Assembly: GCA_013076295.1 (NCBI GenBank)
Contig: RQOL01000876.1
Location: 3,038,001 to 3,102,000 of the forward strand
Source: Sanderia malayensis
Lineage: Eukaryota; Cnidaria; Scyphozoa; Semaeostomeae; Pelagiidae
DNA length: 64,000 bases
Direction: 5' to 3'
Under the pieces are notes generated by a model. That model did not search any database. It had not been told where the DNA came from and saw only the letters and a program-made list of their open reading frames with translations. Positions 10,410-22,205 of this stretch are shown here, piece after piece. Position 1 is the first letter of the stretch. Every line of letters starts with the position of its first letter. The position numbers were made by a program, and so were the translations under genes.

Positions 10410-13400
10410 AGTCACTTCAGAAATCTTCAGCTTAAAGCAACAAGATTATTTTACCTTCTTCGTAGATTAAAATTCTGACGCCTTGATTTATCAATGATAA
10501 TTGTATTATCGATCTTGGTTCATTAGGCATACAAGTTTTTAATTCATCAGACTCAATTAAATATACCCTCTTATTTGACTTCGATTTGGCTAAGAATTCT
10601 GTATGTACACAAATTTTTCAATTTGAGTGAGACAATTGCATGTTAGCCACTTGAGAATGAAATTTTTCTGGTTTCTTCTTTTATAAGCAAAACCCTGTTC
10701 CTTGCTTGTTGAATGTGTTGAACAATGCGTTTGTAAGCCCGCTGGAGACTGGATTAATTTTTGCGCCATAGAAGATTTCAATTTTCTCAGTTAAATTAAT
10801 GAATGCTTTAAAGCAGGTCTCTGTCTCAAGGATTTGATCAGGGGAACACAGTTCAGTGAGTTGTAATATTTTACATCAATACTTTATTTGACTGTTTCCA
10901 TCACTGTTAGACTTTTTATTAAACTAAATTGTTATAAATATGTTCTTTTATTTATTGTTTTAGCATTTTCAAGCCACGTAAAGTGAGAAGCTGTATAATT
11001 GGATTGCTTTACGAGAAAGGTTTGTTTGAAATATTTGTATTTTTTCCTGAATTTTGTCTTTTGCGGCAAGATTCCTGGTGTTCAGAACAATGTCTATTGA
11101 GTAACTCTTGCAGAATTGAAGTTGCAATTATTTAAATTAATATATAACCGAGAGTGCTTCTCATTTCAAGCGTATCCTAACAATGGTTGAGACAGAACTC
11201 TTACGAGCTTAGTCTTTGTTATTCACTCGATACTGAACTAAAGAACTAAAAAGATACAAAGGACAACTATCATTTCTTCTACAGTTTTAAGTAGGATTTT
11301 TTACACTAACAATAGGAAAAGAAGCAGATTATATGGAAATCTCGTCACTATTATACTTCTAGTTTTTAATCAAACAAGCAAGAACATGCTTTAAGATTGA
11401 GCTTTCGTTTTTTGCCGTAGTCATCAATCATTGATTCCTGCTCTGTTCTGATAACGAATGAATAGAATGTAATAAAAAGTAAGTTTATTTTGATGTTATT
11501 CAATCTTCTTCTTGAAACGTCAGTTTCTTTGGATGTGCTTCTTCGTGAAACGTAAGTTTCTTTATGTTATACTATGATGATTTTGTTTACTTACTCAGTA
11601 AAGCGATTTTAGTTAGATTTAGTTCTATGTACATGCAGTGAGATAACTATGGTGGGGATATTTTATAAGAAGTATCCTAATTTGATTTCGTTCGCCTTCT
11701 TGAATGTCTGCCACCAGTCACAACACAAGGAAATCATTAACAATATTGTGTGTTGTTCATTCGACACCGTATTTCTACCTGTCACGCAATTTTAACAAAC
11801 GATCACGTCAGAAACAAGACTAGCTCTTAGTTTTTATTAAAGTAGGTGAAAGGAAATAACTGTTTTGCAGGTTAGTTTGTTTGGTTCTTTGTTGCAACAA
11901 TTGAAATTATTCAACATGCATTTCATGCATTCTTTTTTCTATTTCAAAAGCCTGCGTAAATGTCTGTATCTAACCATTTCAATTAGCGAGATCTTAAGAT
12001 CGTCAGAAAGTTTCTCGCAACGTGGTTTCACATCCGGCTAAGACATGCTTTGCTCACAAATACGTAACTGTATTGGAAATAATAGTTTGATTAATGTTTA
12101 AGCTGCAGATCTGGCTTTGTTGTTCATTGCTAGTGGTAATTCTTGCTAATCCTGTGTGAGGTTCATCCATTCCATAGACCTCTTCTCAGCGTATTTCCTA
12201 TACACTTATTACGTCACTGTTGCCTTTTCGAGATATTTGATATTCAAATTGTCGTCTTTTAGATGCAGTTTTGATTCTTAGACTTAGAATTGCCCTTTGT
12301 TTACTGAAAATTAAATTACAGAGTTATATAATTAAGCAAGGAAGCTCTTTTAGTGGATTTCCATGTTGACTATTTTTTGCAAACGTTTGCAAACATCAAT
12401 TAAAAACCACGTTTCGTACTCAGATAATTATCAAACGTAATTTATGAAGATGGCCAACCATCTGTAAAATTAAGGGCTTTTCACCGAATTAGATAGAAAG
12501 ATATAAATCTTGGCCTATGGTGTCTATTACGTGCCAGTTATATTCAACATCCAGAATTCAAGATGACTAATTCTGGTGGTTTCGTAGTTCTGGATATTGA
12601 GGCATAGCACCTAATAATATGTTTGCCATATGAATGCTACGATAACACAGCGATAGCTTGGCCAGTTAATCCTTATTTTATTGCCGTGGTGTTTATTATG
12701 ACGATGAATGGTGTAAAACTATTGTAGGAGTAAACAGCAGTTTCTGGTGGAGTTTATATTTTGCATTCATATCTGAGGAGGCTGAGAAGACGTTTTGTTA
12801 TAATATTAAACTTCATAACGCTCAAGGTATTTTAGTTGAAATTAAGCGTGATAAGAGATAAAAGGCTTATATACGTTTTTGTGTGACTTTTTTCGTTTGT
12901 GCATTTTATCTTGACGTTTTGAGACCGGTATTATCGTATTAAAATAGATATTAATCATTATTAGAGAATAGTTAATTTGCAATTAGAATATCAAATCATT
13001 GCAAGACAGGCTCAGTAGTTAGTAAAGGCCAGGAAGTCATTTGTCTTAGCTGACTACATAATCATTTCGTATCATTGTCTTCATATCACTTTTGCATATG
13101 TTATATTGGAGTGTTATGTGCTTCTATAAGGTTTGTAGCAATTCGCATATGCGAGTATATGTATACATTGCACGTGTTGCAGAGTTAGCTCGGTGTTGTT
13201 GTTGTAAACATGGTGTTTTGTTGTTTACATCTGACCATGCTCTGTTTATTTTTCATTGGATGCATCTTTTACAGTTGTAGTTTTGTGTTGTGTAGTAAAT
13301 GATTATTAGTTATCTTTTTTTTCTTTCCCCGTTTATACACAAACAGGGGCAATGATTTTTCTTTTGTGTTCATACGCTTGACTTCATAATTGATTTATTC

Positions 13401-15904
13401 TCAGGAAATGGTGTCTGCCAAATCTAGCTATTATTCAAGATAGGGTATGAAGTATAAATTGACTTTATTTTTGATAATACTGTTGTTATTTTATATGTTA
13501 CGATCGAAGTATTATTTATGATGGTATATATCTTGCTATATTTTGGATGTTCAGTCGTGGTTTCGATTTTAACCTCACAGCTGTATGGTTAACACATCGA
13601 AGCTAGTCGAAATTGGAATTTTCACTCACTTGAGCGCTTCTCTTGATTTATATGGATTCAAAATTTTCTGAAATATTACCACATGATTTCTAGATGTTAA
13701 AGTATAATCTCACTCTCATACTCGACGCCTTGCGTTGAAAGAAAAGTAAAAACAGATTCAAGAGTCGTCTTTCTAGAGTCGTAGTTTCCTTGCCAACTGG
13801 GAAGCCAATTGTAATTAATAACATCATCATTATGTCGGACAATGGGAAGTGATTGTATGACGTAGGATAGCTAAGGAAATCGTCAAAATGGTTGTGATAA
13901 AATAAAACGAAACATATACTAATCTCAAGTTGAGAAACCAAGTTTAATCTATCGTCTTAGCAGCCTCTCTGGTTCCATATGTTTACCATTTAATATTACA
14001 GCTGTATTGGATCAATGCATGAAATGTACGTTTGCTCAATATACACAGCATATGGAACATACCTAAATCAATGCAAATTGGCAGTTGCATGAACTCATAA
14101 TGATGATTTATTATTGATATGTTATTTATTATGTTTATCACATTGTTTACACAATTTTGTTTTAGCTTATCAAAAAAGAATTTGACGAAGAAAGTAAGTC
14201 AAGGATTTCTCGGATTTTTAATAAGCGGTAAGTTACGCTTTCTTCTTCGTTATTTTTGTGTGTATGCAAAGCTTAAATGTGTTTTGTTGACTTAAGAAAG
14301 GCCGAATTCAGCGAACTCTAGCTCGTAGCCACATACAATGTTTCAACATCAATCTTTGCTACCAACTTTGCAAACATCATAGTGATATGCATCTATTTCA
14401 ATGGCAATTGCCTCCTTGTAACTTACAACAATGCACCTCTTCATAAAGTATAACATACGAAAGCACTGCAAAGTCGATTGACCGATTTATTCAGCAAATG
14501 TTCGCTGCTTTTCATTAATTTGGGCTACTTAATTAATAAATTAGGCCTATCGCTGATTAGGTTTTTCTTAATAACGGCCGACTATTTAAAAAACAAATTC
14601 AGTGATTTGCATCAGAAAAAAGGTCGATAAATCCTCCCTTTCTTCTCTTTTGCATCAAGATGGCGACATGCCATTATTAGGCTTAATATCATTACCAATT
14701 TTTTTGCATGTCCACTAGTGTTTTATAGGATTCAAGTCGCTTGTTTTATTCTTCACTTTCATCACTTTATCTTTGTCTTTCCATTCAATCATTTGTGCTT
14801 TTCAGCAATAATAAGCTCAAAATTTAAAGGATTTGAAACATAAACAGATTCTTTTGAATTTCTCTTTCGTGAATGTCATACATTCTGTAATCCAAGCCAA
14901 TTAGATTTTTGTTCTTTATCTAACACTAAAGACCAATAAGCTAAATAGGTTTGGCTTTGCGAGATAAAACGACTATAATGTTCATTTGACTTATCAAAGA
15001 GAGCAAGCAAATTGTTTAATCACATTACTGTGATCTCCAAAATACGCTGCATCAGGTATTTTGCAGCTTTCCTTCTCTGCATTGGGTTTATGCAGCTTGC
15101 AGCGACCATCCTCGCAGTTCCCTCCGAGGTTAGATTCCATTCATTTCAACCATATGCTCCTGCGCAGTGCCGTTTTTAGGCAACGCGGCCACTTTTTGTT
15201 TGTCATTGTTCTGAAGTTTGTCATCACAACCTTCTCGATTGTAATTCACCCTTTGTGGTCCATTTATTTTCACGCTTCACCACGCTGATCAACCTGTTAC
15301 CACGTTGTGATTATTGAACTGTTTCCTGGTTTTGTTGATTTGACTTTGACTGCAACAACGAACAGCTACTTCATGTGACATTGCGCAATCTTGGCTCGAT
15401 GCCGTACGCACGTCTCTGTCTCAAAATATTCTGCTTTTATTTGGGGACTTCATTGAAATGGGATCACGGAAAGAGCATTCAGTGCAGAAGCAATTAAGCA
15501 ATTTATCGCATCAAGAACGATTACATTCATTTTCATTGTTTTTCACGTGTTTGGCTAAGAATTTGTGCAAAGTAAACCTTTCAACAGACTGGTCTTAAGG
15601 TCTATATTTAGTTGTTCAAGGCACACGAGTTCCGCTGCATGCAGAAAGTAATCAAACTAATCACATCTCATATTTCTTTTCTTCCAGATAAAGTTTACAA
15701 ACCAAACAAACATTCAAAGACTTTGACAATTCGTCATTGTTCAAATGATAATGTAATACGAATGCTGGCGTTTTCATTTTGGATCTAAGAACACAAAAGC
15801 CCAAAGCAGCATGGGAATGGAATTTCAGAGAACATTCAGATAGAGCACGATAGTCCTACTTAAGGAGGAGAGCTGGCACAAAGACCACAGACGATCAATT
15901 TACC
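10410..15904. other. 5.5 kb without a recognised gene
   Basis: AT-rich sequence between DHX33 and the kinase. No frame looks like a known family and I see no tRNA or rRNA. One exon-shaped segment stands out at 14166-14227: a polypyrimidine tract and TTTAG acceptor, 20 open codons rich in Lys/Glu, and a CG|gtaag donor. It could be a 5' exon of an unseen transcript, but nothing links it to the kinase. An 18-bp stretch near 15153 (catatgctcctgcgcagt) also occurs in the telomere-motif satellite at 19.3-20 kb. Confidence 0.5.
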
Positions 15905-18900
15905 ATGAAGAGCATGGACGCAAATAGGATAGATGGCTACACTTGGAAGAACGTATTGGGTGAAGGTGCTTTTGCAACTGTCGTTTTGTGCCAGAGAACA
16001 CAAGACGACAAACTCTTTGCTGCCAAGATCATGAACTTTGAGAAAAATCGTCGCCTTAAATGGGAAGCGGAAAATGAAATAGAGGTATGACTTGTTCATT
16101 TTATTTTATTTTATCTTTTACCTTTATCTTTCCTCGTCACGGCTGGGCGCTATTACAATGTTCCCAACGTTTAATGCTGATAATTTTCAATTGACCTGCA
16201 AGCTGGTATTTGGCCCAAGGGACACACAAACTTGATGCATGTCCCGATAACGATTAACAAATGTCCCCCAAGTCACTCTCGCTTTCAACATTTGGCTTTA
16301 TAAACTTGAATAGGAATTACATACACAACACTGGTGATTATATCACGAATTGTCTGCAGTTGCACCTGTTGCCTTGATTGCTTGGTAGATTGAATTCAGT
16401 TATTGATAAGCGAGGATCAATGCAACAGCAAGCTTGCAACAGCTTCTATTGATGGTCTAATTTGCTATACTTCATGCGTTTATTTTTATATCAGTGGAAT
16501 ACGATTCAATTGACCATGAATCTTCCCTTTTATACACGATTTGTGCCTTTTCCTTCCGATAATTATTAAAAAATAATATCAAAGTTGCATAAGTTTGCAA
16601 AAAGACAAATGTTTGCGAAAAAACAACGCTTGTTCCTCACCCCCTTTCTATTTGCATGTGTACAGATTTTGCAACAAATGTTTTTTACTTTTTAGTAGGA
16701 TATTCTTTTATTTATTGTTACTGAGTCGCTTAAAAGATAAATTTGTGGATTAGGTTTTCTCGTTTAATTGTAATTGGGAATATTACAGCATGAAAACTTT
16801 TCTCGAAACAATTACTAACGTGGATCAAGTCCTTGATATGCGATCAGCCCTTTTCCAATGGTTTTGCTCAGTCGACCAGTTTTAAGACAATTTTACAAAA
16901 CAGGACTAACTTTGTTTGCAAAACCCAAACATAAAAGATCAAGCTATACTTTATACATATGGCAAATAATATATGCTAGCTCGTACTCGTATCATGCTGA
17001 CATTATTCTACTTAAAACTTCGAATTTAAGTTTGAAAACCGAGTTAAATGTCTTGTCGATTTTATACATGTATTTCTCAAAATAAATGAAGTTCTGTGAA
17101 AGATAAATACTACGTTTTTTTCATTGTAAATCCGATATAAAGGATAAGATATCAAGCTTATTGATTTGAACAAATCTTCTAAGAACGGTTTCTTTGTGCC
17201 TATCGTCTTAGAAAGTCAATATTTTTCAAAGTAAACACTTCGTGAAAGTTTTTATGTTCCCCCCCCCCAAATATTAAACATTTTTGATCTTATGATATCT
17301 CACTCTATTTCACACGACAATAGTTTTTATTTATCAAGAAATAAGACCCTGATATCATAACTTCGATTAATTTGAAATAATCCACCAGGACTTTTTCTTA
17401 TTTCATATATATCTTGGTGGATTTGGATGGGTGTCGTTCTGCATTTTATTGTTTACAATGCTGTGAATTTCTCTCATTGATAATCCTTTTCTCAATTTTT
17501 CAGATCATGACAGACCTTCGCTGGCATCCGTACATCGTGTCTTTACATGAAGTAATACGAGGGACCCATTCAACTACACTTATTCTAGAATACGTTTCGA
17601 GTACTTCTCTTTTTCACGGCATTTCAAATTGGGCGCATTTCACCGAAGTTGGTGCTCAGACCACGATGAAACAATTACTTTCGGCAATAAGTCATTGCCA
17701 CCGAAGCAGGATAATCCACAGGGTAAGCATGCTTGCCCGTGTATTGATTTACTTTGGTCACTGCCACTTTGATCATCGAATTCGAACCCAGCATTTTTTA
17801 TACCTCGTTACTTATCAATCCTATCTCTTTTATTTCACCAGGACATATCTCCTTTGAATATTCTATGGGTTCAACATCCGACTTTAGATCACCCAGAAGT
17901 TTCTCCTTGGCTCAAGATCATAGATTTCAATTTGGCACGGAGGATATATGGTATACTGAGTTCTTATTTGAGCCACACCAATCCCCATTTAGCTTTTGAT
18001 TTCTGTATGCAATATCACGGCATTACATCATACATCAGGGGGTATTGTCCTTTCATTATCATGCTGTAATGTCTCCATCCTTGTAGCTACAATTTCGCAC
18101 ATCTTTGTACCTCTTTCTACAGCAATAACAAAGTGCATTGAATTTAATTATAGAAGGAAGCACACAGATTGAATGTGATCCCGTTGGTACAGACATGTTT
18201 ATGTCACCAGAAGCATTGCAAGACAGATCAATTGTTGGATTTCCAAACGATATTTGGTCATTAGGAGTCATCTTATTCTTTTGCTTGGTGCGTTTCTTCT
18301 CACACTAGATCAGTTTTGTTCTCGTGATGTGCATTCTGGTTACTACGACTTTATTTCAATGTACCACGTTTTCTTCCGCAGTCTGGATACCCGCCATTTT
18401 GGTGCGATAATTACAAGCATTTGTTGAAGAACATTGAGGAGGGGAATTACCAAATGCCGAAAAAACATTGGAGCTCTGTATCTACAGAAGGACAGGAACT
18501 AGTAAAAGAGATGGTAATGTCCTTTTTGCGATTTTCCACATGATGAATATAGTGATGTGGCCGACGTAATGCTATGCTAATTTATGCTAATTATAATCAC
18601 GCATAGGCAATTGACAGTGGCGTAGATAGAGGGGGTCAGGGGGCGGGGCGAAAAACCCCCCCTGTAGAGCTAAACTGCCGTTTTGTCGGAAAATTTCTGA
18701 TCTTGTCGGAAAATAAATATCTAATAAATATAAAGGGCAAATCGCTTTTGCATATCAATGAGTCCAAAATTAAATGCTCGCTTTGGAGGAAAATAATGGT
18801 AAACAAGGTTGACATATGCATACTGATGCAGAGCATATAATATGAGGATACTAGTAAAATTTCGATAATGACAAAAACGTTTCAAATGACGGTATTTTAT

Positions 18901-21431
18901 TTATTTTTACGAAACGATGCAACAGGCCTAAATTAATCGAATAACCAAAACCGTTTTTGAATTAAAAATGTTGGATGTACTTGATATAATATGTGAGCTC
19001 TAATTAAAGGTAAGTGACAGGGTTTTGATATCCCAAAAGCTTACTGAAATATCAGCAAATGCAACACTTTTCGAAATGAAATTGAAAATGCAGATTTTGT
19101 AAAGTTCTGGAATACTTCAGTAAAATCCCGTGTCGTATCAGTTAATATTTCAGTAAGCTTGTGGGATGTCAAAACCATGTCACTTACCTTTAATTTGAGC
19201 ATACATATTATCCAGTACATCCAAAAGTATCAATTTTTACAACGTTTTTCATAATTCAATAAATTTAGGCCAGGTCCTTCGTTCCGCAATAAATCATCAA
19301 CCAGCGGCACGTCACATATGCTCCTGCGCAGTACCTATATAAATGCTAGTTCGCATACTGACCACCTTTCTCCTCCGCATGACGTAGCCCTAACCCTAAG
19401 GCCAATGTATCAACCAGCGCCACGTCACGTATGCTCCTGCGCAGTACCTATATAAATGTTAGTGCATGACATAGCCCTAACCCTAACCCTAACCCTAAGG
19501 CCAATGTATCAACCAGCATCGCGTCATATATGCTCCTGCGCAGTACCTATATAAATGCTACTGCACATACTGACCACCTTTCTCCTCCGCATGACGTAAC
19601 CCTAGCCTTAACCCTAACCCTAAGGTCAATGCATCAACCAGCGTCACGTCATATATGCTCCTGCGCAGTACCTAGATACATGCTGCTGCGCATACTGACC
19701 ACCTTTCTCCTCCGCATGACGTAACCCTAACCTTAACCCTAACCCTAACCCTAAGGCCAATGCATCAACCAGCGTCACGTCATATATGCTCCTGCGCAGT
19801 ACCTATATAAATGCTACTGCACATACTGACCACCTTTCTCCTCCGCATGACGTAACCCTAACCTTAACCCTAACCCTAGCTCTAAGGCCAATGCATCGAC
19901 CAGCGTCACGTTATATATGCTCCTGCGCAGTACCTAGATACATGCTGCTGCGCATACTGACCACCTTTCTCCTCCGCATGACGTAACCCTAGCCCAAACC
20001 CTAATCCTTACCCTAAGGCCAATGCATCAACCAGCGTCATGCAATAAAACGCCGAAGGCGCTAGATACCTGACTCTGCACGATTCGTGGAGACAACAGTG
20101 ATGCTATTTGGCGGCCATTTCAAAGAAGGGCAAATAGCTTTTGCATATCAATGAGTCCAAAATTAAATGCTCGCTTTGGAGGTAAATAATGGTAAACAAG
20201 GTTGACATATGCATACTGTTGCAGAGCAAATAATATGAGGATACTAGTGAAATTTCGATGATGACAAAAACGTTTCAAATGTCGGTATTTTGTTTATTTT
20301 TTACGGAACGATGCAACAGGCCTAAATTAATCGAATAATCAAGACAGTTGTTGAATTAAAAATCTTGGATGTACTAGATATAATATGTGAACTCTAATTA
20401 AAGGTAAGTGACAGGGTTTTGATATCCGAAAAGCTTACTGAAATATCAGCAAATGCAACACTTTTCGAAATGAAATTGAAAATGCAGATTTTGTAAAGTT
20501 CTGGAATACTTCAGTAAAATCCCGTGTCGTACCAGTTAATATTTCAGTAAGCTTATGGGATGTCAAAACCATGTCACTTACCTTTAATTTGAGCATACAT
20601 ATTATCCAGTATATCCAAAAGTATTAATTTTTGTAACGTTTTTTGTAATTCAATAAATTTAGGCCAGGTCCTTCGTTCCGCAATAAATCATCAACCAGCG
20701 ACACGTCACATACGCTCCTGCGCAGTACCTATATATGCTTCTCCGCATGACGTAACCCCAACCCTAACCCTTTGGCCAGTGGCGTAGATAAAGGCGGGTT
20801 AGGGGGCGAAAAACCCCCTGTAGAGCTAAACTGCCGTTTTGTCGGAAAACTTCTGATCTTGTCGGAAAATAAATATATTCTGTTTACGTTCAGTTCTAGC
20901 TAATTTCCTTATCTTATATTCATAGTGTTGAAGAAACAAAAATGCTCATTAAATTTTTGTATTATTATATAAAATTTTCTATAAAATTTCCTCTCTACGC
21001 CATTGACAATTGATTTGTTGTGCATTGCAATTTATTTTTTGTTGCAGTTGAACGTGAAGCCATCTCGTCGAATAACTGCTGACAACGCGTTAACACACGA
21101 CTGGTTTCGTAGGCATTTTTATGACGATAGGAAACTTCAATCAGAACGAAGTCTTGTTCAATCAAGAATCGTGGTATACCTTGACAGGACGAAGCCTGTT
21201 AGTAGGTATGATATGCAATGCAAAATTTTCCCCCGTTTTTTACTGTCTGGCGAGAAAATTAAGCTCCTTTAACTATTGAATGATAATTCAATTGGATTGA
21301 TTTTTAGGGGCGTTGCTAGGAGACAACTGAAAAGGACAGGGTTTCCAAAGATTACACCACGAAGGGCTTACACACCAGACAAAGAACTTGAGATGCAAGC
21401 TTTGCAAGTAAAGGAGAACAACAACATCTGA
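15905..21431 (+). CDS. CAMK-like serine/threonine kinase with altered catalytic motifs (possible pseudokinase)
   Basis: Seven exons (15905-16084, 17504-17722, 17842-17950, 18154-18287, 18382-18513, 21048-21205, 21308-21431) give 351 residues, nearly all kinase domain. Seen: Gly-rich loop GEGAFATV (19-26), AAK lysine (K41), helix-C Glu in ENEIE (~55-60), HRD (132-134), the activation segment ending GTDMFMSPEAL, DIWSLGVILFF, and subdomain XI RITADNALTHDWF. Two sites depart from the kinase norm. The catalytic loop reads HRDISPLN, so the lysine of HRDxKxxN is serine. The Mg-binding DFG is DFN (161-163). Both aspartates remain. These changes sit in exons 17504-17722 and 17842-17950, whose splice signals and open frames are sound, so they are not splice artefacts. 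The closing GTDMFMSPEA and LTHDWF motifs favour the CAMK group, but I cannot name the family. The tail (RGVARRQLKRTGFPKITPRR) is basic. The 2.5 kb fifth intron carries the hAT-like composite insertion. Confidence 0.82.
18735..19340 (+). repeat. ~600-bp direct repeat, copy 1
   Basis: Begins gggcaaatcgcttttgcat and is closely matched by 20127-20735. It contains a 377-bp foldback and runs into the satellite unit ccagcg...atatgctcctgcgcagt. Confidence 0.85.
18911..19287. repeat. Foldback element with ~140-bp inverted arms, copy 1
   Basis: Arms 18911-19050 and 19147-19287 are imperfect reverse complements around a ~96-bp loop; for example, aaaggtaagtgacagggttt pairs with aaaccatgtcacttaccttt. Looks like a long-TIR MITE. 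No coding frame. Confidence 0.85.
19301..20040 (+). repeat. Satellite array carrying CCCTAA telomere-type motifs
   Basis: Units start at ccagc positions 19301, 19413, 19513, 19638, 19769, 19900 and 20031; the last three full units are exactly 131 bp. Each unit has ccagcgtcacgtcatatatg, ctcctgcgcagtacctatat and catactgaccacctttctcc parts, then a short run of CCCTAA hexamers, mostly perfect. A further partial unit sits at about 20694-20776. Confidence 0.9.
20127..20735 (+). repeat. ~600-bp direct repeat, copy 2
   Basis: Near-identical to 18735-19340, with the same internal foldback and the same continuation into a satellite unit. Confidence 0.85.
20304..20681. repeat. Foldback element with ~140-bp inverted arms, copy 2
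   Basis: Arms 20304-20444 and 20541-20681 match copy 1 at 18911-19287, differing by scattered substitutions. Confidence 0.85.
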
Positions 21432-22205
21432 TGATAATAATCATCATCGCTCTTGAAATTATCAACTTTGCTGTCGTTCAAATTAAATTGTTGCTCTGTC
21501 TGCGTGTGTTTAATATGCTGGTGGTGTGAAATGGTAGCGATAAATGTGTGAATAATAGCTAAAACGAAATACAGATTATGTTTATCTATTTATGCAAATA
21601 TCTCAAGAAATAGACAATTAACTGAGAAACTTATGTCAGTAGGATAGATAACTTTTGATGAAGAATGCATGTGAAAATATTTACCATGATTCTACCTGTT
21701 GTAAATAGTTTTCAAATGAGTTTACAGTTTGTATGTTTATATGATGGGGTTTTTGTATCAAATCGTGAGAATATATTGCATGTAAAAGATGAAAAACTTT
21801 CTCATTGTTTCTTATTTTTCACTGCAGTACTATATTTATTCAAATCCAAGTTATTCTGTCATTGTTGATATCGAGGCTCGATCAAAAGGGAAGTTCTCTT
21901 CCTTCCAAGAAACATTTTTTTTCGTACAGCGCGTCAGCCGCACGCAATTACGTCATTTAAAAGACTGTGTCTATTTTTGATCAGTGTGTGTGCCGTTTTC
22001 GCCATCGCGTTTACGATCTCTTTTACGTACTTGATGCAATTTGTTAAAGCAGTTTCATGATACATTATATAGCATCTGCTATTATGTTCATCCAACGTTT
22101 GTTATGAGACACTAAATTGCTGAGTACATATGAAAGTTGCTTCGTTTAGCACGGCCTAGAAGTGGCCTATATTATTCGAACAACCGATGACGTAATTCAA
22201 GTAAA
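21432..22205. other. Intergenic spacer, kinase to RBCK1
   Basis: AT-rich, without a protein-like frame or a recognised repeat. It holds the kinase 3' UTR and the RBCK1 promoter. Confidence 0.55.

Larger units (their letters stand above)
18615..21005. mobile_element. 2.4 kb composite hAT-like non-autonomous insertion
   Basis: The left end reads CAGTGGCGTAGA and the right end, reverse-complemented, CAATGGCGTAGA (11 of 12). Outside are gcaattga (18607-18614) and acaattga (21006-21013), a 7/8 match to an 8-bp target-site duplication as hAT elements make. Inside are a left block (18615-18720) repeated at 20777-20876, two ~600-bp direct repeats with internal foldbacks, and a telomere-motif satellite. 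No transposase frame is present. It lies wholly in a kinase intron and its right end is about 40 bp before the acceptor of exon 21048-21205. Confidence 0.75.

Noticed and set aside
15151..15170. 18-bp match to the telomere-motif satellite
   Set aside because: Too short and without flanking similarity to call it a satellite copy.
17262..17271. Poly-C run
   Set aside because: A simple homopolymer in a kinase intron, with no further structure.
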